54,429 nucleotides of DNA from Altimarinus sp964500515. Lineage in GTDB: Bacteria > Patescibacteriota > Gracilibacteria > BD1-5 > UBA6164. The stretch spans positions 1-54,429 of the forward strand of contig CAZCNE010000009.1 in assembly GCA_964500515.1 (NCBI GenBank), in the 5' to 3' direction. The notes under the pieces were generated by a model that saw only the letters and a program-made list of their open reading frames with translations, made no database searches and had not been told where the DNA came from. The position numbers and the translations under genes are program-made. This document shows positions 11,125-22,036 of this stretch, piece after piece; positions within the stretch are counted from its first letter, which is position 1, and every line of letters begins with the position of its first letter.

Positions 11125-11407
11125 AATTTATTTTAACATTTTTATCAAACTTAATCTTTATATTTTCCAAAATTTTATTGTTTCTTGATATTATATCAAT
11201 TCACCTATCATCATATAAATGAACTGCTATTTCTTCATCAAAATTAAAATAATAACAATTTAAATATAAAACTGGTTCTATGGAAAAATCTTTTTCAAGA
11301 ATTGCTTTATTTATTTTTTTAAGCATAGAAAAATTTATTTTCTTAAAAAATTGAAAAGTTTTTATTTCATCATCATAAAAAGTATTAAACTCATTTTTTA
11401 TGTTCAC
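11108..11407 (-). CDS. DUF3885-like protein, candidate immunity protein
   Basis: 99 aa from a GTG start. The centre LNCYYFNFDEEIAVHLYDDRGIDII resembles the LYDDRG(C/M)D core of DUF3885 proteins as I remember that family; the C-terminal W/Y-rich tail is short. The frame stays open upstream to 11471, with no ATG, so the N-terminus is uncertain. The GTG is chosen because it leaves a 32-bp gap after the preceding gene. It is one of several small genes behind a displaced RHS tip, the place where immunity genes normally sit. Function is inferred. Confidence 0.6.
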
Positions 11408-11439
11408 TATGTCATCAAATCATCTTTTATTAACTGAAC

Positions 11440-12084
11440 CTAAAGTTTTTTTGCATATTTTTCTATTATTTTATCATTTACAACTCAATTATTAATTTGT
11501 AAATAAACATAAAAATCATATCAAAATTTTATTTTTATTTTATTTCCAAAAAGAAAATATATTCCTGCAAATCATCTTAATATTAATTTTATAAAATCTC
11601 AAAAATATGCTTTTGGTATATATATGACATCATTTAATGTATAAATTCAATATTTTTCTTCATAAAATCTCTTATACGATAAATTTGCTACTTTTATTCA
11701 TGTGTAAGTTTTTAAAATTCAATCTATATTTATTCAGTAAGTTTTCTCTTTATAATCAATAAAACAATTTTTAAAAAAATTTTCCAAATACAATAAATCT
11801 GTGAAATTATCAACACTCTCTTCTCACAAAATAAATCATTTACAATTTATGTATTCTTTTTTAGTTAAGTTTAAAATTTCTATTAAAAAATCAACATATA
11901 TTTGCTCTATTTTATAATAATTTTTTTGCAGTTTTAAATTATCTTTTACCATAAAAAACTCTGCCCACTCATCTTTTAAAGTATAAATTCCTTCTTTATT
12001 TCTATATGTTGGATTGTATTTGCTTATTCTAAAATATTGCATAATTAATTTAAGTTTTATATTTATTTCATTTATAATCCTCAA
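11440..12084 (-). CDS. Unknown 214-aa protein in the RHS cassette
   Basis: 214 aa, mostly soluble, with many aromatic residues. The N-terminus has YNPTYRNKEGIYTLKDEW. A C-terminal half contains KAYFGDFIKLILRGFAGIYF, a short hydrophobic stretch. No known motif. It lies between the frameshifted small gene at 12050-12414 and the DUF3885-like gene, on the same strand. Position makes it a candidate immunity protein or displaced toxin part; the sequence alone does not decide. Confidence 0.6.
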
Positions 12085-12414
12085 TTATATCATCATTAAA
12101 CATTGCTTCTATTTCATATTCCAATTCTAACAAACATTCATAATAATCTCTTGTTTTAATTTTTAATGAATACTGTTTGATTGATATGTCTCTCTTAAAA
12201 CATGAAACATATAAGATAAACCGTTAATAATAGCATAAATAAAATCTTTATTTAATTCTTGTATTCATTCACTTTTTAATTTTTTTATATTTAATATAAG
12301 TTCATTATATTTAACCTTATCTACATCAAAAATTTCATGAAGGGCATATAAAAATGAGTCTTTATTTATAGACAAATGAAATACAATTTTATCAATTAAT
12401 TTTTGTTTATTCAT
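12050..12414 (-). pseudogene. Small immunity-like gene with apparent frameshift
   Basis: The ATG at 12414 opens 83 codons (to 12163) ending SYMFHVLRETYQSNSIH. From about 12185 a different frame gives a plausible continuation, ISIKQYSLKIKTRDYYECLL followed by an acidic tail, to a UAA at 12050. Codon use and flow suggest that one ~120-aa gene was split by a one-base indel near 12180-12200. The 83-aa product could still be made. No family recognised. Confidence 0.45.
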
Positions 12415-12418
12415 AGTA

Positions 12419-12721
12419 TTATAAATCTAAAACTATTTCATAATGCATATCCTCTCTCATATTTTTAACAAATTCTATAGCTTTAAAAAACGATTCATCT
12501 CTATCATATTTACTAAAATCAGTAGAAAATTCCATACTTGGTTGTATTTTTCAATCATCATGTATTATAAATCAATCAAAACCTAAAATTCTTATATTTT
12601 CTTTTATGCATTCTATAATTATTTTTATAATAATCTTATATGGAAAAATTAATAATCATTTTTCTCATTTATAAGATGCATAATTTATGTATTTTTTCTC
12701 TATTTTATTTGATTTTATCAT
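12419..12721 (-). CDS. Unknown 100-aa protein directly behind the displaced RHS tip
   Basis: 100 aa. Basic N-terminus, a hydrophobic helix (LLIFPYKIIIKIIIECI), then GFDGFIIHDDGKIQPSMEFS and an acidic C-terminus. It starts 2 bp after the stop of the orphan RHS C-terminus, the position of a cognate immunity gene in polymorphic-toxin loci. No recognised family. The immunity role is inference from position. Confidence 0.6.
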
Positions 12722-12870
12722 AATTATTTATTAGGAATATATGGATTTATTATTTCACTATCAGGAACCCTATTTAAATCATTTCTATAGCTAATTTGTA
12801 TTGCATATTTAGTACATCATCTCTTACAATATATAATCAATAGTCTTTTATATAATAATATTTCTTTTAA

Positions 12871-13260
12871 TTATTTCAATATTTTATAACTGTTAATACT
12901 ATATCATCTAGTCTATCACTATAAATATGTTCTTTTCTATGATTTTCATTTCAGTTGTCATGTATGTTTTCTTCTATTACATTATTTCTTGAATATACAA
13001 ACTCTATTTTTTGTTTATCTTCTGTTCATAATCATTTTAAATCTTTTTCTAGTCTTCTTCATAGTACATCATAAGTATAACTTACTTGTTTCTTATCATT
13101 ATGTTTGATCACATTTATAAGTCTGTTTTTATAGTCATATTCATACTTATAATTTTCATCTTTTGTTATATTTCCATTTGCATCATATTCTAGATTTATC
13201 GTTTCTTGTTTTCAAATCCCCCTCGTTCCATTCTGTCACTCTCCCCCTTTATCAAGGGGG
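12871..13260. repeat. Duplicated RHS core segment (copy 1)
   Basis: About 390 bp closely matching 15035-15422 in the same orientation, including the palindromic element at its right end. It is the homology that would allow tip exchange by recombination. Confidence 0.88.
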
Positions 13261-13262
13261 TA
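13217..13262. repeat. Palindromic CCCCCTTTATCAAGGGGG element
   Basis: AATCCCCCT, then a spacer CGTTCCATTCTGTCACT, then CTCCCCCTTTATCAAGGGGG. Almost the same spacer is found in the copy at 15379-15424, so the element was duplicated along with the RHS core. Confidence 0.88.
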
Positions 13263-13280
13263 TATTCTGATATTTTTTGT

Positions 13281-13673
13281 TTATCATATATTATTTTTAA
13301 GATTTTCTAGACTAATATAACTATTTTTTACATATTTTATTATTAATAAATACAGAATAATACCTAACAAAATTAATAAAGGTCTTCTTATACAACTATT
13401 ATCAATAAACCCAAAAACTGGAATATATCAAATAAAAAATGTCAAGATAAAAATTAAATAAATTTTCAAAAACTTTTTTGTTATGTATCACATAATCAAA
13501 TAAAATATAAGACAAGAAATCGTAAGTAAAATAATCCAAGATAAATAACCAAAAAAATACCTAATGGCTATATAAAATCATGGATATTCTAAATTATTCA
13601 AAATTAAAATAATATAACTAAAAAATACTACCAAAAATATAGTTAAAAATGATTTTATTATATAATTTTTCAT
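13281..13673 (-). CDS. Four-TM membrane protein in the RHS locus
   Basis: 130 aa with four hydrophobic segments (about residues 5-25, 38-62, 68-85, 100-118) and little soluble sequence. The N-terminus is MKNYIIKSFLTIFLVVFFSY. No family recognised. It lies between the membrane protein behind the RHS gene and the orphan RHS remnant, on the same strand. It is possibly an immunity protein against a membrane-acting toxin (inference). Confidence 0.65.
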
Positions 13674-13785
13674 ATGTATATTTAAATAAAAGTTATTTAT
13701 CTAAGAACCTTTTTGCATTATATTTACTTTTCCTCTGAATTGTATTGAAGGCATAACAGTATCTTACTTAATTTGAATTATTTGT

Positions 13786-14154
13786 TTAAATAAGTTTAGT
13801 GATCCATAAAAAATATATAACAATTAAGATCAAAATAATAAATTTAAAAAGTATCTCAAGTAAGTTATTATTTTTTTTAAATTTTTTATATTGTAAAGAA
13901 TCTTTAATAATACTAAAAATGACTATTAATAAAATATATATTATTCATCAAAAAAACATAAGTATTCTTCACAAATCTGTATAAAAAAGTTCAAAATATG
14001 ACTTAATAAAAATATTTTTATGTTCTAATCTTATATCGTAAAAAAATATATTTTTAAGAAGTAAAAATAAATATAAAAATCAAAAAAATATTAAAATATA
14101 TATTAATAAATTTTTTATAATTTTTATTATAAACTTTATTATGTTTTTTATCAT
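13786..14154 (-). CDS. Membrane protein directly behind the RHS gene, candidate immunity protein
   Basis: 122 aa. Same plan as the 98-aa paralogue at 10828: N-terminal amphipathic Lys/Ile-rich helix, TM (IYILIFFGFLYLFLLL), connector, TM (FFGGIIYILLIVIFSII), then an extra C-terminal TM (FKFIILILIVIYFLW). It starts 3 bp after the RHS stop codon, so it is translationally linked to the RHS toxin. That is the classic position of an immunity gene, though no known immunity family is recognised. Confidence 0.72.
13911..14152. repeat. Direct repeat, copy 2 (membrane-protein gene)
   Basis: Partner of 10863-11103. Near-identical flanks with a diverged centre of about 80 bp. Confidence 0.85.
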
Positions 14155-14157
14155 AAT

Positions 14158-17100
14158 TTAATCCTTAAAATCTAAATATTTTGATATTGAACTAGGAGAA
14201 TTTCAATTACTTTCATCTTTTGCATATTTATATCATGCATCATATAAAGGTCTATCAAGCTCTTCATTTCTAACAGCATCATTAAAAACTTCATAATTCT
14301 GTGTAAAATTACGTCTTTTTAATACATCTTCCGTAAACAAACCTGCTTGATATATATCATTGTAAAAAGTTCAATATTGATTATTTAAGGTAAATCAAGC
14401 ATAGTAAAAATTATATCAAATTAAAAAATTTCATATTTCCGATAAAGTTAGTTTTTTCTTTCATTCAATATAAACTACACATTTTGAAGAATAATTTTCT
14501 TTACAACTTTTGTTTGTTTCAGGATTAAAAGATAACTCTTTATAATCATTTCTATACTTTGTATTATATAATCATTCTCATTGAACATTCATAAGTAAAG
14601 TTACTAGATTCTCATTTTTTCATGTTTCCATATCTTTTAATAATAATTGTGTTGCATCATGATTTTTTATAAATGACTTCTCCAAGCCCCACGGATCCAC
14701 ATAATTCACTGGATTATTTCAAACATAAGCGTATAAGTTTACATCATCATATTGTCAGATTGGATCTCTTGATATGAATCTTCATAGTTCAGGCTTGTAG
14801 TATCTAGCTCTATAGTAATATAATCATGTTTCTTCCTCGTATTCTCTTCAAGTATACAATCTTGTATTGTTTAGTTTTGCGTGTTTTAATTCTCTCCATG
14901 TTGGGGAATTATCACTTTTTACATATCCATTTCAGTATTCATCATATTTGTATTCTTCTATTACTTTTTTCTTATCATCACTTATACTTGTTACACTTCA
15001 TAGATAATCTTTTGTATAATAGTACTTTTTGTCATTATTTCAATATTTTATAACTGTTAATATTATGTCATCTAGTCTATCACTATATATATGTTCTTTT
15101 CTATGGTTTTCATTTCAGTTGTCATGAATATTTTCTTCTATTACATTATTTCTTGAATATACAAACACTATTTTCTGTTTATCTTCTGTTCACAATCATT
15201 TGAAATCTTTTTCTAGTCTTCTTCATAGTACATCATAAGTATAGCTTACTTTTGTCTTATCATTATGTTTAATCACATTTATAAGTCTGTTTTTATAGTC
15301 ATATTCATACTCATAATTTTCATCTTTTGTTATATTTCCATTTGCATCGTATTCTAGATTTATTGTTTCTTGTTTTCAATTCCCCCTCGTTCCTTTCTGT
15401 CACTCGCCCCCTTTATCAAGGGGACTTGTTTTTTCATTTCTTTTATCTGCATTTTTACTACAATTTTCATTTGCATTTGGATTACAGATTTTTTCTTTTT
15501 TGTTTTTTCAATTGTTTGAATTATTTCCATTATCATCATTATTTATATTATTATCTTTTTGTATTTCCCAGTTTATATATTGATTTAAATTGTTTACTTT
15601 ATAATTCTCTGTTATTCACTTTTTCCCATTCTCTGTTATTCTAGTTATTCTATTTCCTGCTTTATCATATGTGTAATTAGAATTATTTTCTATTATATTA
15701 TTACTATTTCATTTTTGTGTTTCACTATTTGAATTTATAAGTCTATAAACTTCATCATATTTATAGTTAGTTTCTCATGTTTGAAGTATATTTCATACTT
15801 TATCATAAGTATACAAATAATCATTTATTACATTTACTTTTATATTTTTTCATTTTTTATCTGTAAAAAGCATATTTTTAAGATTTTCAATTCTTCACAA
15901 TTCATCAAATTTATAATCTGAAATTAAATTATTTCATCTTGTTTCTTTTACTAGCTCAAGTCACTTGAAATCATAATTATTTACTAATTTTTTATCCAAT
16001 TCAAGTTTTGTTAATCTATTTATTTCATCATATGTTCTATCAATTATTTTTCATGTTGGATATATGATTTTTGTGTTATTTCAGTTTAAATCATAATCAT
16101 ATTTTACTTCTTTTGAATTATTTGTTTCAGAAACTAAATCATCCAAAGAATTAAAACTAAAACTTATATCTGCAACTTTTCACTCAGTATCAATTGATTT
16201 TCATCAAATTAATCTTCATAAATCATCATAAGTATAGATTTCTTTTATTGTTCAAACTATTTTATTTGGGTTTGTTATATTTCTTTCTATTAATCTATCC
16301 AATTTATCATAGGAATTTGTTATAGTATTACCATTTTGGTCGGTTTTTTTGATTATATTGAAATTATCATCATAAGTATAATTTACTTCATTATTATCTG
16401 GATATATTTCTTTTACTAATCTACTTAAACTATCATAAATATAATTTGTTTTATTTCAATTTCAGTCTGTAATTCAAGTTATATTTTCATATTTATCATA
16501 TTCATAAATATTTTCTATAGTTTCTCATGACAAATAACTTATTTCTTTTTTTATATTTCATAGATAATTATATTCATAATCCTTTTTATTTCAGTTTTCA
16601 TCTATTATACTTATTATTTGATTTAATTTATTGTAAATATATTTTTTACTATTTCCTATTTGATTTTTTTCTTGTATAAGTCTATTGTCCTTATCATAAG
16701 TATAATAAGTACTTATATTTTTTTCGTTATTTCAAATTATAGATTTTTTTAATACATTTGAATTATTGTCATAAGATAAATTTATCTTGTTTCAAAGAGC
16801 ATCTTTTACTTCTATCAATCTATCAAATTCATCATAAATCATATTCGTTTCATTTCCATTTGCGTCTATTTTTTTAGTTAAATTTTGATTTAAATCATAA
16901 GTATAATTTTCTATTCTATCTTTTCCATTTTCTAAATCTGATTTTACGACTTTTAATACATCTCAGTTTTCATCATAAGAAAAACTAGTTTTTTTCATAA
17001 GTAAATTATCCCTTGAATAAGATAAAATACTTGTTATATTTGATAATTTATCATAATTCAAAACTCTATAGGCTCAGTTTGCATCAATTTGTTTTATAAG

Positions 17101-20045
17101 TCTATCAAATAAATCATATTCAAAATTTGTTTTGTTTCATTTTGCATCAATTTGTTTAATCAAATTTCAATTTTTATCATATTCATATTTTGTAACAATT
17201 TCATTTCAGTTATTTTCTAAAAGTGTCTTTTTTGTTATATTGTTTGCAAAATTATATTCAAATAAAGTTTTGCTTCAATCTTCATAAATTATTTCACTTA
17301 AATTATCATTTTTATCATAATTTTTTATAGTTTTTCTTGTAGTATCCTTATCTATTTTTTCTATTTCTTCTTTTGGTTTATCAAGCAAATTATATGAAAT
17401 ATTTATTTCATTATCTGAAATTGCTTTGTTTATCTTTGTAAGATTATTATTTAAATCATAATTTAGATTTGTTTCTAGTCATTAACTTGTAATTTGTTTT
17501 ATCAGATTATTGAACTCATTATAATTTAGTTTTATAGTATTACCATTTGAATCTGTTTTCTCAATTATATTTCAGTATTTATCATATAAAAAACTTGTAA
17601 TTAAATCATTTCAACTTATTCATTTTTTTATTATTTTAGTGAGTAATCAATTTGTATATTCAAAATCTGTTTTGTTTCATCTAGGATTTATTATTTTTGT
17701 TATATTTCATTTATCAAAAGTATATTTAAATATCATTTCTTTTCCTGAAACTCATTTTTTTATTTCTATCAAATTTCAATTATTATCATAAGTATAATCA
17801 ATTTTTACATTTTCTCTTTGTTCTGACAAAATTTGACTATTTTTATTGTATGTATATTTTGTAATTATATCATCTTGGGAATCAGAAGCTAGAATATCTT
17901 TTTTTATCCTAACTTCAACTATATTTGCTTTATCATCATATTTGTAAGCATATCAATTTCATTTTGGATAAATTTCTTTTGTTATAAATCATTTTTCATC
18001 ATATTCATAACTTGTGGTTTCTTGACTAATTCAAGTTTTTCAAAATACTTCTATCTTTGTTTTTACTCAATCAGAAAAATCATATTTTGTTATATTTCAT
18101 TCTCTATCTATTGCCTTTGTTTGTATAACTCTATTTTCTGAGTCTAAAATATACTCATAATTAAGTTCATAATGCCCATATTTTTGAGTTTTTACTTTAT
18201 CTGATTCAAAAGTATTTTCTACATATTCTTGATTTAGAGAATCATAAAGTTTAGTTATATTATGTTTTTCATTATCATCTCAAGTTTTTGTATATTCAAA
18301 ACTTATCTTTTTTGAAATTCATAAATTAAGTATAGAAACATCTTTTAAATCATTTTTATTTCATTTTTCATCTTGATCTTCATAATAAGTAAACAACACT
18401 TTATTATCATTGAAATCTCTTACTTCTATCAATTTATCATCTGAATTATAAATATAATTCACTTCTCTTCATAAAGTATCTATAACTTTTGTTATTAGAT
18501 ATTTATCATCGTAAATTATATTTATTTCATTACCATTATTATCGCTTATTTTTGATAAAATTAGATCTTTATTAAATTCATGATTTATTCAATTATCATA
18601 TTTTACTACAAAATTTTCTCCGTTTTTTACTAAGTTTGCTTTTGCTCACTCGTTATATTCATATCAAGAATTTGTTTTTATAAATCTAAAAATTCTATAT
18701 TTACTATCATAAAAAAGTATATTTCAATTATCTTCTTCTATCAAAAATTCATCATAACTATCTCTCCAATTATGTCATATTGGTCAATCATAAATAATTC
18801 TAGAATCATAGTGTAAACTGAATTCATAATCAATAATATTTCAAGGTATTTGCATAAATGTGTTGTCATATCTAAATCATCCTGTAGCTAAATCAATTGG
18901 ATCTCAACTTGAATTCGTCGTTATGTTAGCATATTTATCATCTACTTTTCATTGATAAGTTGTTCACTGTCAAGTTTGTTCTCTTTTATAATTTGCCTTA
19001 TTATTTTTTTTTCTGGATCAATAAATCTTTCAAATGTTACAGTATTTTTATCTTGAGTATTATTGTTTTTTATTGAAATATTTGTTTGAGTATTTGAAGA
19101 ATTATCTGTTTTTATATTTTTATTATCTATAATTTTTGTATCATTAATAATTACTTTTTTCTTTTTTGGAATTGTAGGAATAACAGTTCATGTACTTGTA
19201 GAACCAGTTGCCAAATAAATAGAATCAAACATAGCTGTAGTGAATCAGTCTTCATCAAATTCTTCTACTAAAATTGGTTTACCTTTGTATATTAAATGAA
19301 TCCAATCAGCCATTCAACTTCATTTAAATCAAAAAACAAGTTTATTTAAATTTCATAAATCTGAATTATATTTGTACGATTTTATAAGTATTCAATCTTT
19401 ATATATATTGTAAGTTTTATCTTTTGTTTCTATTTTATAAATATGCCAATCTCAAAGAGGAAAAACTAATTCAGGAACTCAAAAATATGATTCAGATCAA
19501 ACAGCAAAAGATGCTGTTTCAATTCCTAATGATGAAATATCTTCTATCAAACTAATTCTTGCTCAATTTCAGTTATCAGTTTTGAATCATAAAGTTATGT
19601 CATAAGCTGAAATTCATCAATCCAAAGTATTATTTTTAGCTCTAAATTCCAAAGCAACATCATCTCAATCAATTATAGTGTTTCATAAATCTAAGTTAAA
19701 CCTAGAAAAATAATATCATTTTTCAGATAAATAAGCTGGCATATATGCAAATCCACTTTTTATGCTATCATTAAGTTCAATATTTTGAGTCCATTCTCAA
19801 TCTTCAAAAAAACTTTTCCAAGTTAATCAAGTACTACTAGTGTTCTTTGTAGACATAAAATTCAAACTTTTCATCATTGACTTTTTTTCTGGAGCTTTAT
19901 GATTCAAAATCCTATCAAGTTCGGCTTGATTGGTTATTCAAGTAAAACCATATGGAGCACCTAAATCTTCTGCTTGTACTCAAATCAAAGAAAAACATAA
20001 AAATAATATTGCAATAAACAACAAAAATATATTTTTAAATTTCAT
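14158..20045 (-). pseudogene. RHS-repeat polymorphic toxin, broken by a frameshift and a UAA
   Basis: About 1960 codons. Signal peptide MKFKNIFLLFIAILFLCFSL; an N-terminal LamG/beta-sandwich-like region; a DPIDLATGGFRYDN segment as at the start of RHS cores; dozens of YD-repeats (YDxxGxxxxxxD); a core end with RLYTGREYEEETGLYYYRAR, GRFISRDPIGQ and NPVNYVDPWGL; then a ~175-aa variable tip. The tip has SEIGNFLIGYNFYYAGF and RPLYDAGYKYAKD, resembling Bacterial toxin 44-type tips as I remember them (weak). Breaks: piece A 18942-20045 shifts frame at an A9 run near 19005-19013; piece B runs to an in-frame UAA at 17482-17484; piece C is 14158-17481. The frame is otherwise intact. Confidence 0.88.
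15379..15424. repeat. Palindromic element translated inside the RHS gene
   Basis: TTCCCCCTCG, a short spacer and CCCCCTTTATCAAGGGGA. It lies in frame within the RHS gene and is translated as SPLDKGGEGQKGTRGNGKQE between two YD-repeat segments. Confidence 0.88.
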
Positions 20046-20068
20046 AATCCAAAAAATTAGAAAATAAA

Positions 20069-20125
20069 AAGCTGATTGTCTGGCTTTAAAAAACCAATTT
20101 AATCAGCTTAATTTTTTGTTTTTTT
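20069..20125 (-). terminator. Leader hairpin upstream of the RHS gene, terminator-like
   Basis: AAGCTGATT (20069-20077) pairs with AATCAGCTT (20101-20109) with a weak inner GG/CC stem. T-rich runs follow on both strands. In the minus orientation it lies in the RHS leader, 24 bp ahead of the ATG, so it could act as an attenuator. On the plus strand nothing upstream needs terminating. Confidence 0.5.
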
Positions 20126-20199
20126 AATATTTTTATTAATAAAATTCATCAAATCATAAATAAATTTATTATTAATAAAGTTTTTGTTTTATATGTAAT

Positions 20200-20227
20200 T
20201 TTATATATATTTTTCACAAAAAATCAA
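20200..20227 (-). promoter_or_regulatory. Possible sigma-70-type promoter of the RHS gene
   Basis: On the minus strand TTGATT (20227-20222) and TATAAA (20205-20200) are 16 bp apart. It would give a leader of about 150 nt containing the hairpin. AT-rich background makes chance matches likely. Confidence 0.3.
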
Positions 20228-20254
20228 GTTTTTTATAATAGAATCTATCATGAA

Positions 20255-20587
20255 ATGCAACTTTTAGAAAAAAGTTTTAAACTAAAAGTAAACAACTTTA
20301 AACTCAGTAAAAATAAATATATTGTTAGCTTAAAATGTGTATTATGAAAAATACAACAACTAAATTTGATAAAAAATATGGATTTTGAATCAATTTAATT
20401 CAAATAGTATAAAATAAATTTGCAAAATGAAAATATTGTATATAATTTATACGAAATCAAAAAATTGCAAAAAGTCAATTTTTTAAAGGAAGTTCTTAAA
20501 ATTCAAGGTTTTTGCTTTGAATTTCAGCAAACTCATAAATTTCATTTATCAAGTTTTAAAGATTTTCCTTATAGAAAATATTTCTAA
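20255..20587 (+). pseudogene. Degenerate small ORF ahead of the helicase gene
   Basis: The ATG at 20255 opens 47 codons (MQLLEKSFKLKVNN and on) to a UAA at 20396. The same frame, after that UAA and a UAG, resumes from about 20420 as LQNENIVYNLYEIKKLQKVN and runs 55 codons to 20587. One ~110-codon reading frame with two stops fits a decayed gene, but it could be chance. No family recognised. The rest of 20130-20659 shows nothing else. Confidence 0.3.
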
Positions 20588-20659
20588 ATACAGGAGACTT
20601 TGAAACTATTTTTTTGTTTTTTAGTTTTTTTAAAACTAATTATTATTTAATTTTAATTT

Positions 20660-21964
20660 ATGAAATTTAATGAACTTGAACTAAAAAGTGATATATTGAA
20701 AGCACTTAAAGAAATCTGATATGAAGAAGCTACAAAAATACAATCTGATGTTATTTTTGAGGCAAAATCATGAAGCAATATTATCTGACAATCTCAAACT
20801 TGAACTGGAAAAACTGCTGCTTTTGTTATTTCTATTTTACAAAATATAGATTTGAAAAAAAGATGAACTCAGGTTTTGATTATAGCTCCAACTAGAGAAC
20901 TTGTTACTCAAATAAGAGAAGAAATTTTTAAATTATCAAAATATTATAGAGTGAAATCTTTAGCTGTATTTTGATGAAGTAATATAAAAAAACAAATTGA
21001 TCTAATAAAAAAATGACAAGACATAATTGTTGGAACTCCTTGAAGAGTTATTGATCTTATCGAAAGAAAAGTTTTGAAACTTGAACATATAAATTATTTT
21101 GTACTTGATGAAGTTGATCGTATGCTTGATATGTGATTTATAGATGATATAGATTTTATCTGGAATTGATTAACAAACTTAAAACAAGTTTTTTCTTTTT
21201 CTGCTACAATTACACAAGACATAAAAGATATTATACAAAAATATCTATGAATAAATTATGTTTTTATTAAATCAACCGATGCTATAACTACTGAAAAAAT
21301 TAATCATAGTTTTGTAGAAACTCCAACAATCAATAAATATGAACTTCTACACAAATTTATAAATAAACAGAAATCTAAAAAAACTCTAGTTTTTGTAGAA
21401 ACAAAAGCAGAAACTGAAATTTTGGCAAAAAAATTGATCGCTGATAAATTTAAAGCTTCGTATCTGAACTGAGATATGAGACAAAGAGAAAGATTTAAAG
21501 CTCTTAGAGATTTTCAAGCTTGACTTACAAATATATTTGTAGTTACAGATGTAGCAGCTCGTTGATTAAATATGAACAACATAGAACTTGTTGTAAACTA
21601 CGATGTACCTACAGATCCTGAAAGTTATATTCATAGAATTTGAAGAACTTGAAGAGCTTGAGCAAGTTGAAATGCCATTATGTTTGTTTCTTGAAGTGAA
21701 AAGTATGCTCTTAAAAATATAGAAAGAAGAAATAAAATAAGTCTAAAACAAGTAAATCAAGAATGAGAAGAGGTTGAAAGAAAAGAAGAAAAAAGAAGTG
21801 ATTTTTCTAGATGAAGAAAAAATTTTAAAGGAAATTCTAGGTTTAATTCTCAAAAAAAGCATTATTCTTGAAAATCAAATTTTAATAAATGAAAAAGATA
21901 TTGAAATAGTAGAAGCAATAAAAGGAATAAAAATAAATAAAAATATTTTTTAAATAAATTATAA
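20660..21964 (+). CDS. DEAD-box ATP-dependent RNA helicase
   Basis: 434 aa. Q-motif region (GYEEATKIQS), motif I SQTGTGKTA, Ia PTRELVTQ, GG, Ib TPGR, motif II DEVD (variant of DEAD), motif III SAT, then LVFVETK, IV-V VVTDVAARGLN, and VI HRIGRTGRAG. The C-terminal ~55 aa are a basic Arg/Gly/Lys/Asn-rich tail (SRGRKNFKGNSRFN and on) suited to RNA binding. Unwinds short RNA duplexes in ribosome assembly or RNA turnover. The long upstream leader (about 500 nt) may be regulatory. The symbol is not assigned because RhlE, DeaD and CshA types cannot be separated by eye. Confidence 0.94.
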
Positions 21965-21983
21965 AAAATAGCTTAAAATATTA

Positions 21984-22011
21984 TTGACTTAAATTTAATA
22001 ATAGCTATAAT
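21984..22011 (+). promoter_or_regulatory. Sigma-70-type promoter for the nucleotidyltransferase gene
   Basis: TTGACT (21984-21989), a 16-bp spacer and a perfect TATAAT (22006-22011), 25 bp before the ATG at 22037. This gives a very short leader. Confidence 0.65.
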
Positions 22012-22036
22012 CTGGTAATATTTTAAGTTTATTGTT

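Larger units (their letters stand above)
12724..13262 (-). pseudogene. Orphan RHS core end and toxin-tip remnant
   Basis: Encodes RHS repeats (INLEYDANGNITKDENYKYE, then SYTYDVLGRRLEKDLKG and HIYSDRLDDIVLTVIKYGNN) nearly identical to the end of the main RHS gene. It then meets an in-frame UAA where the intact copy has Asp. Past it, in a shifted frame, lies a short C-terminus: AIQISYRNDLNRVPDSEIIN, then PYIPNK and a stop. The RHS start codon and most of the toxin domain are missing. This fits a displaced tip left by recombination at the RHS core. Confidence 0.75.

Noticed and set aside
14161..14690. Confident assignment of the RHS tip to Bacterial toxin 44
   Set aside because: Only a loose resemblance (GNF...Y.AG, D.P.YDAGYKYA). 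Kept as a remark, not a call, because a profile search is needed.
20600..20650. Strong Shine-Dalgarno (CAGGAGAC, about 20591) for the helicase gene
   Set aside because: It lies more than 60 bp from the ATG at 20660, too far to act as an RBS.
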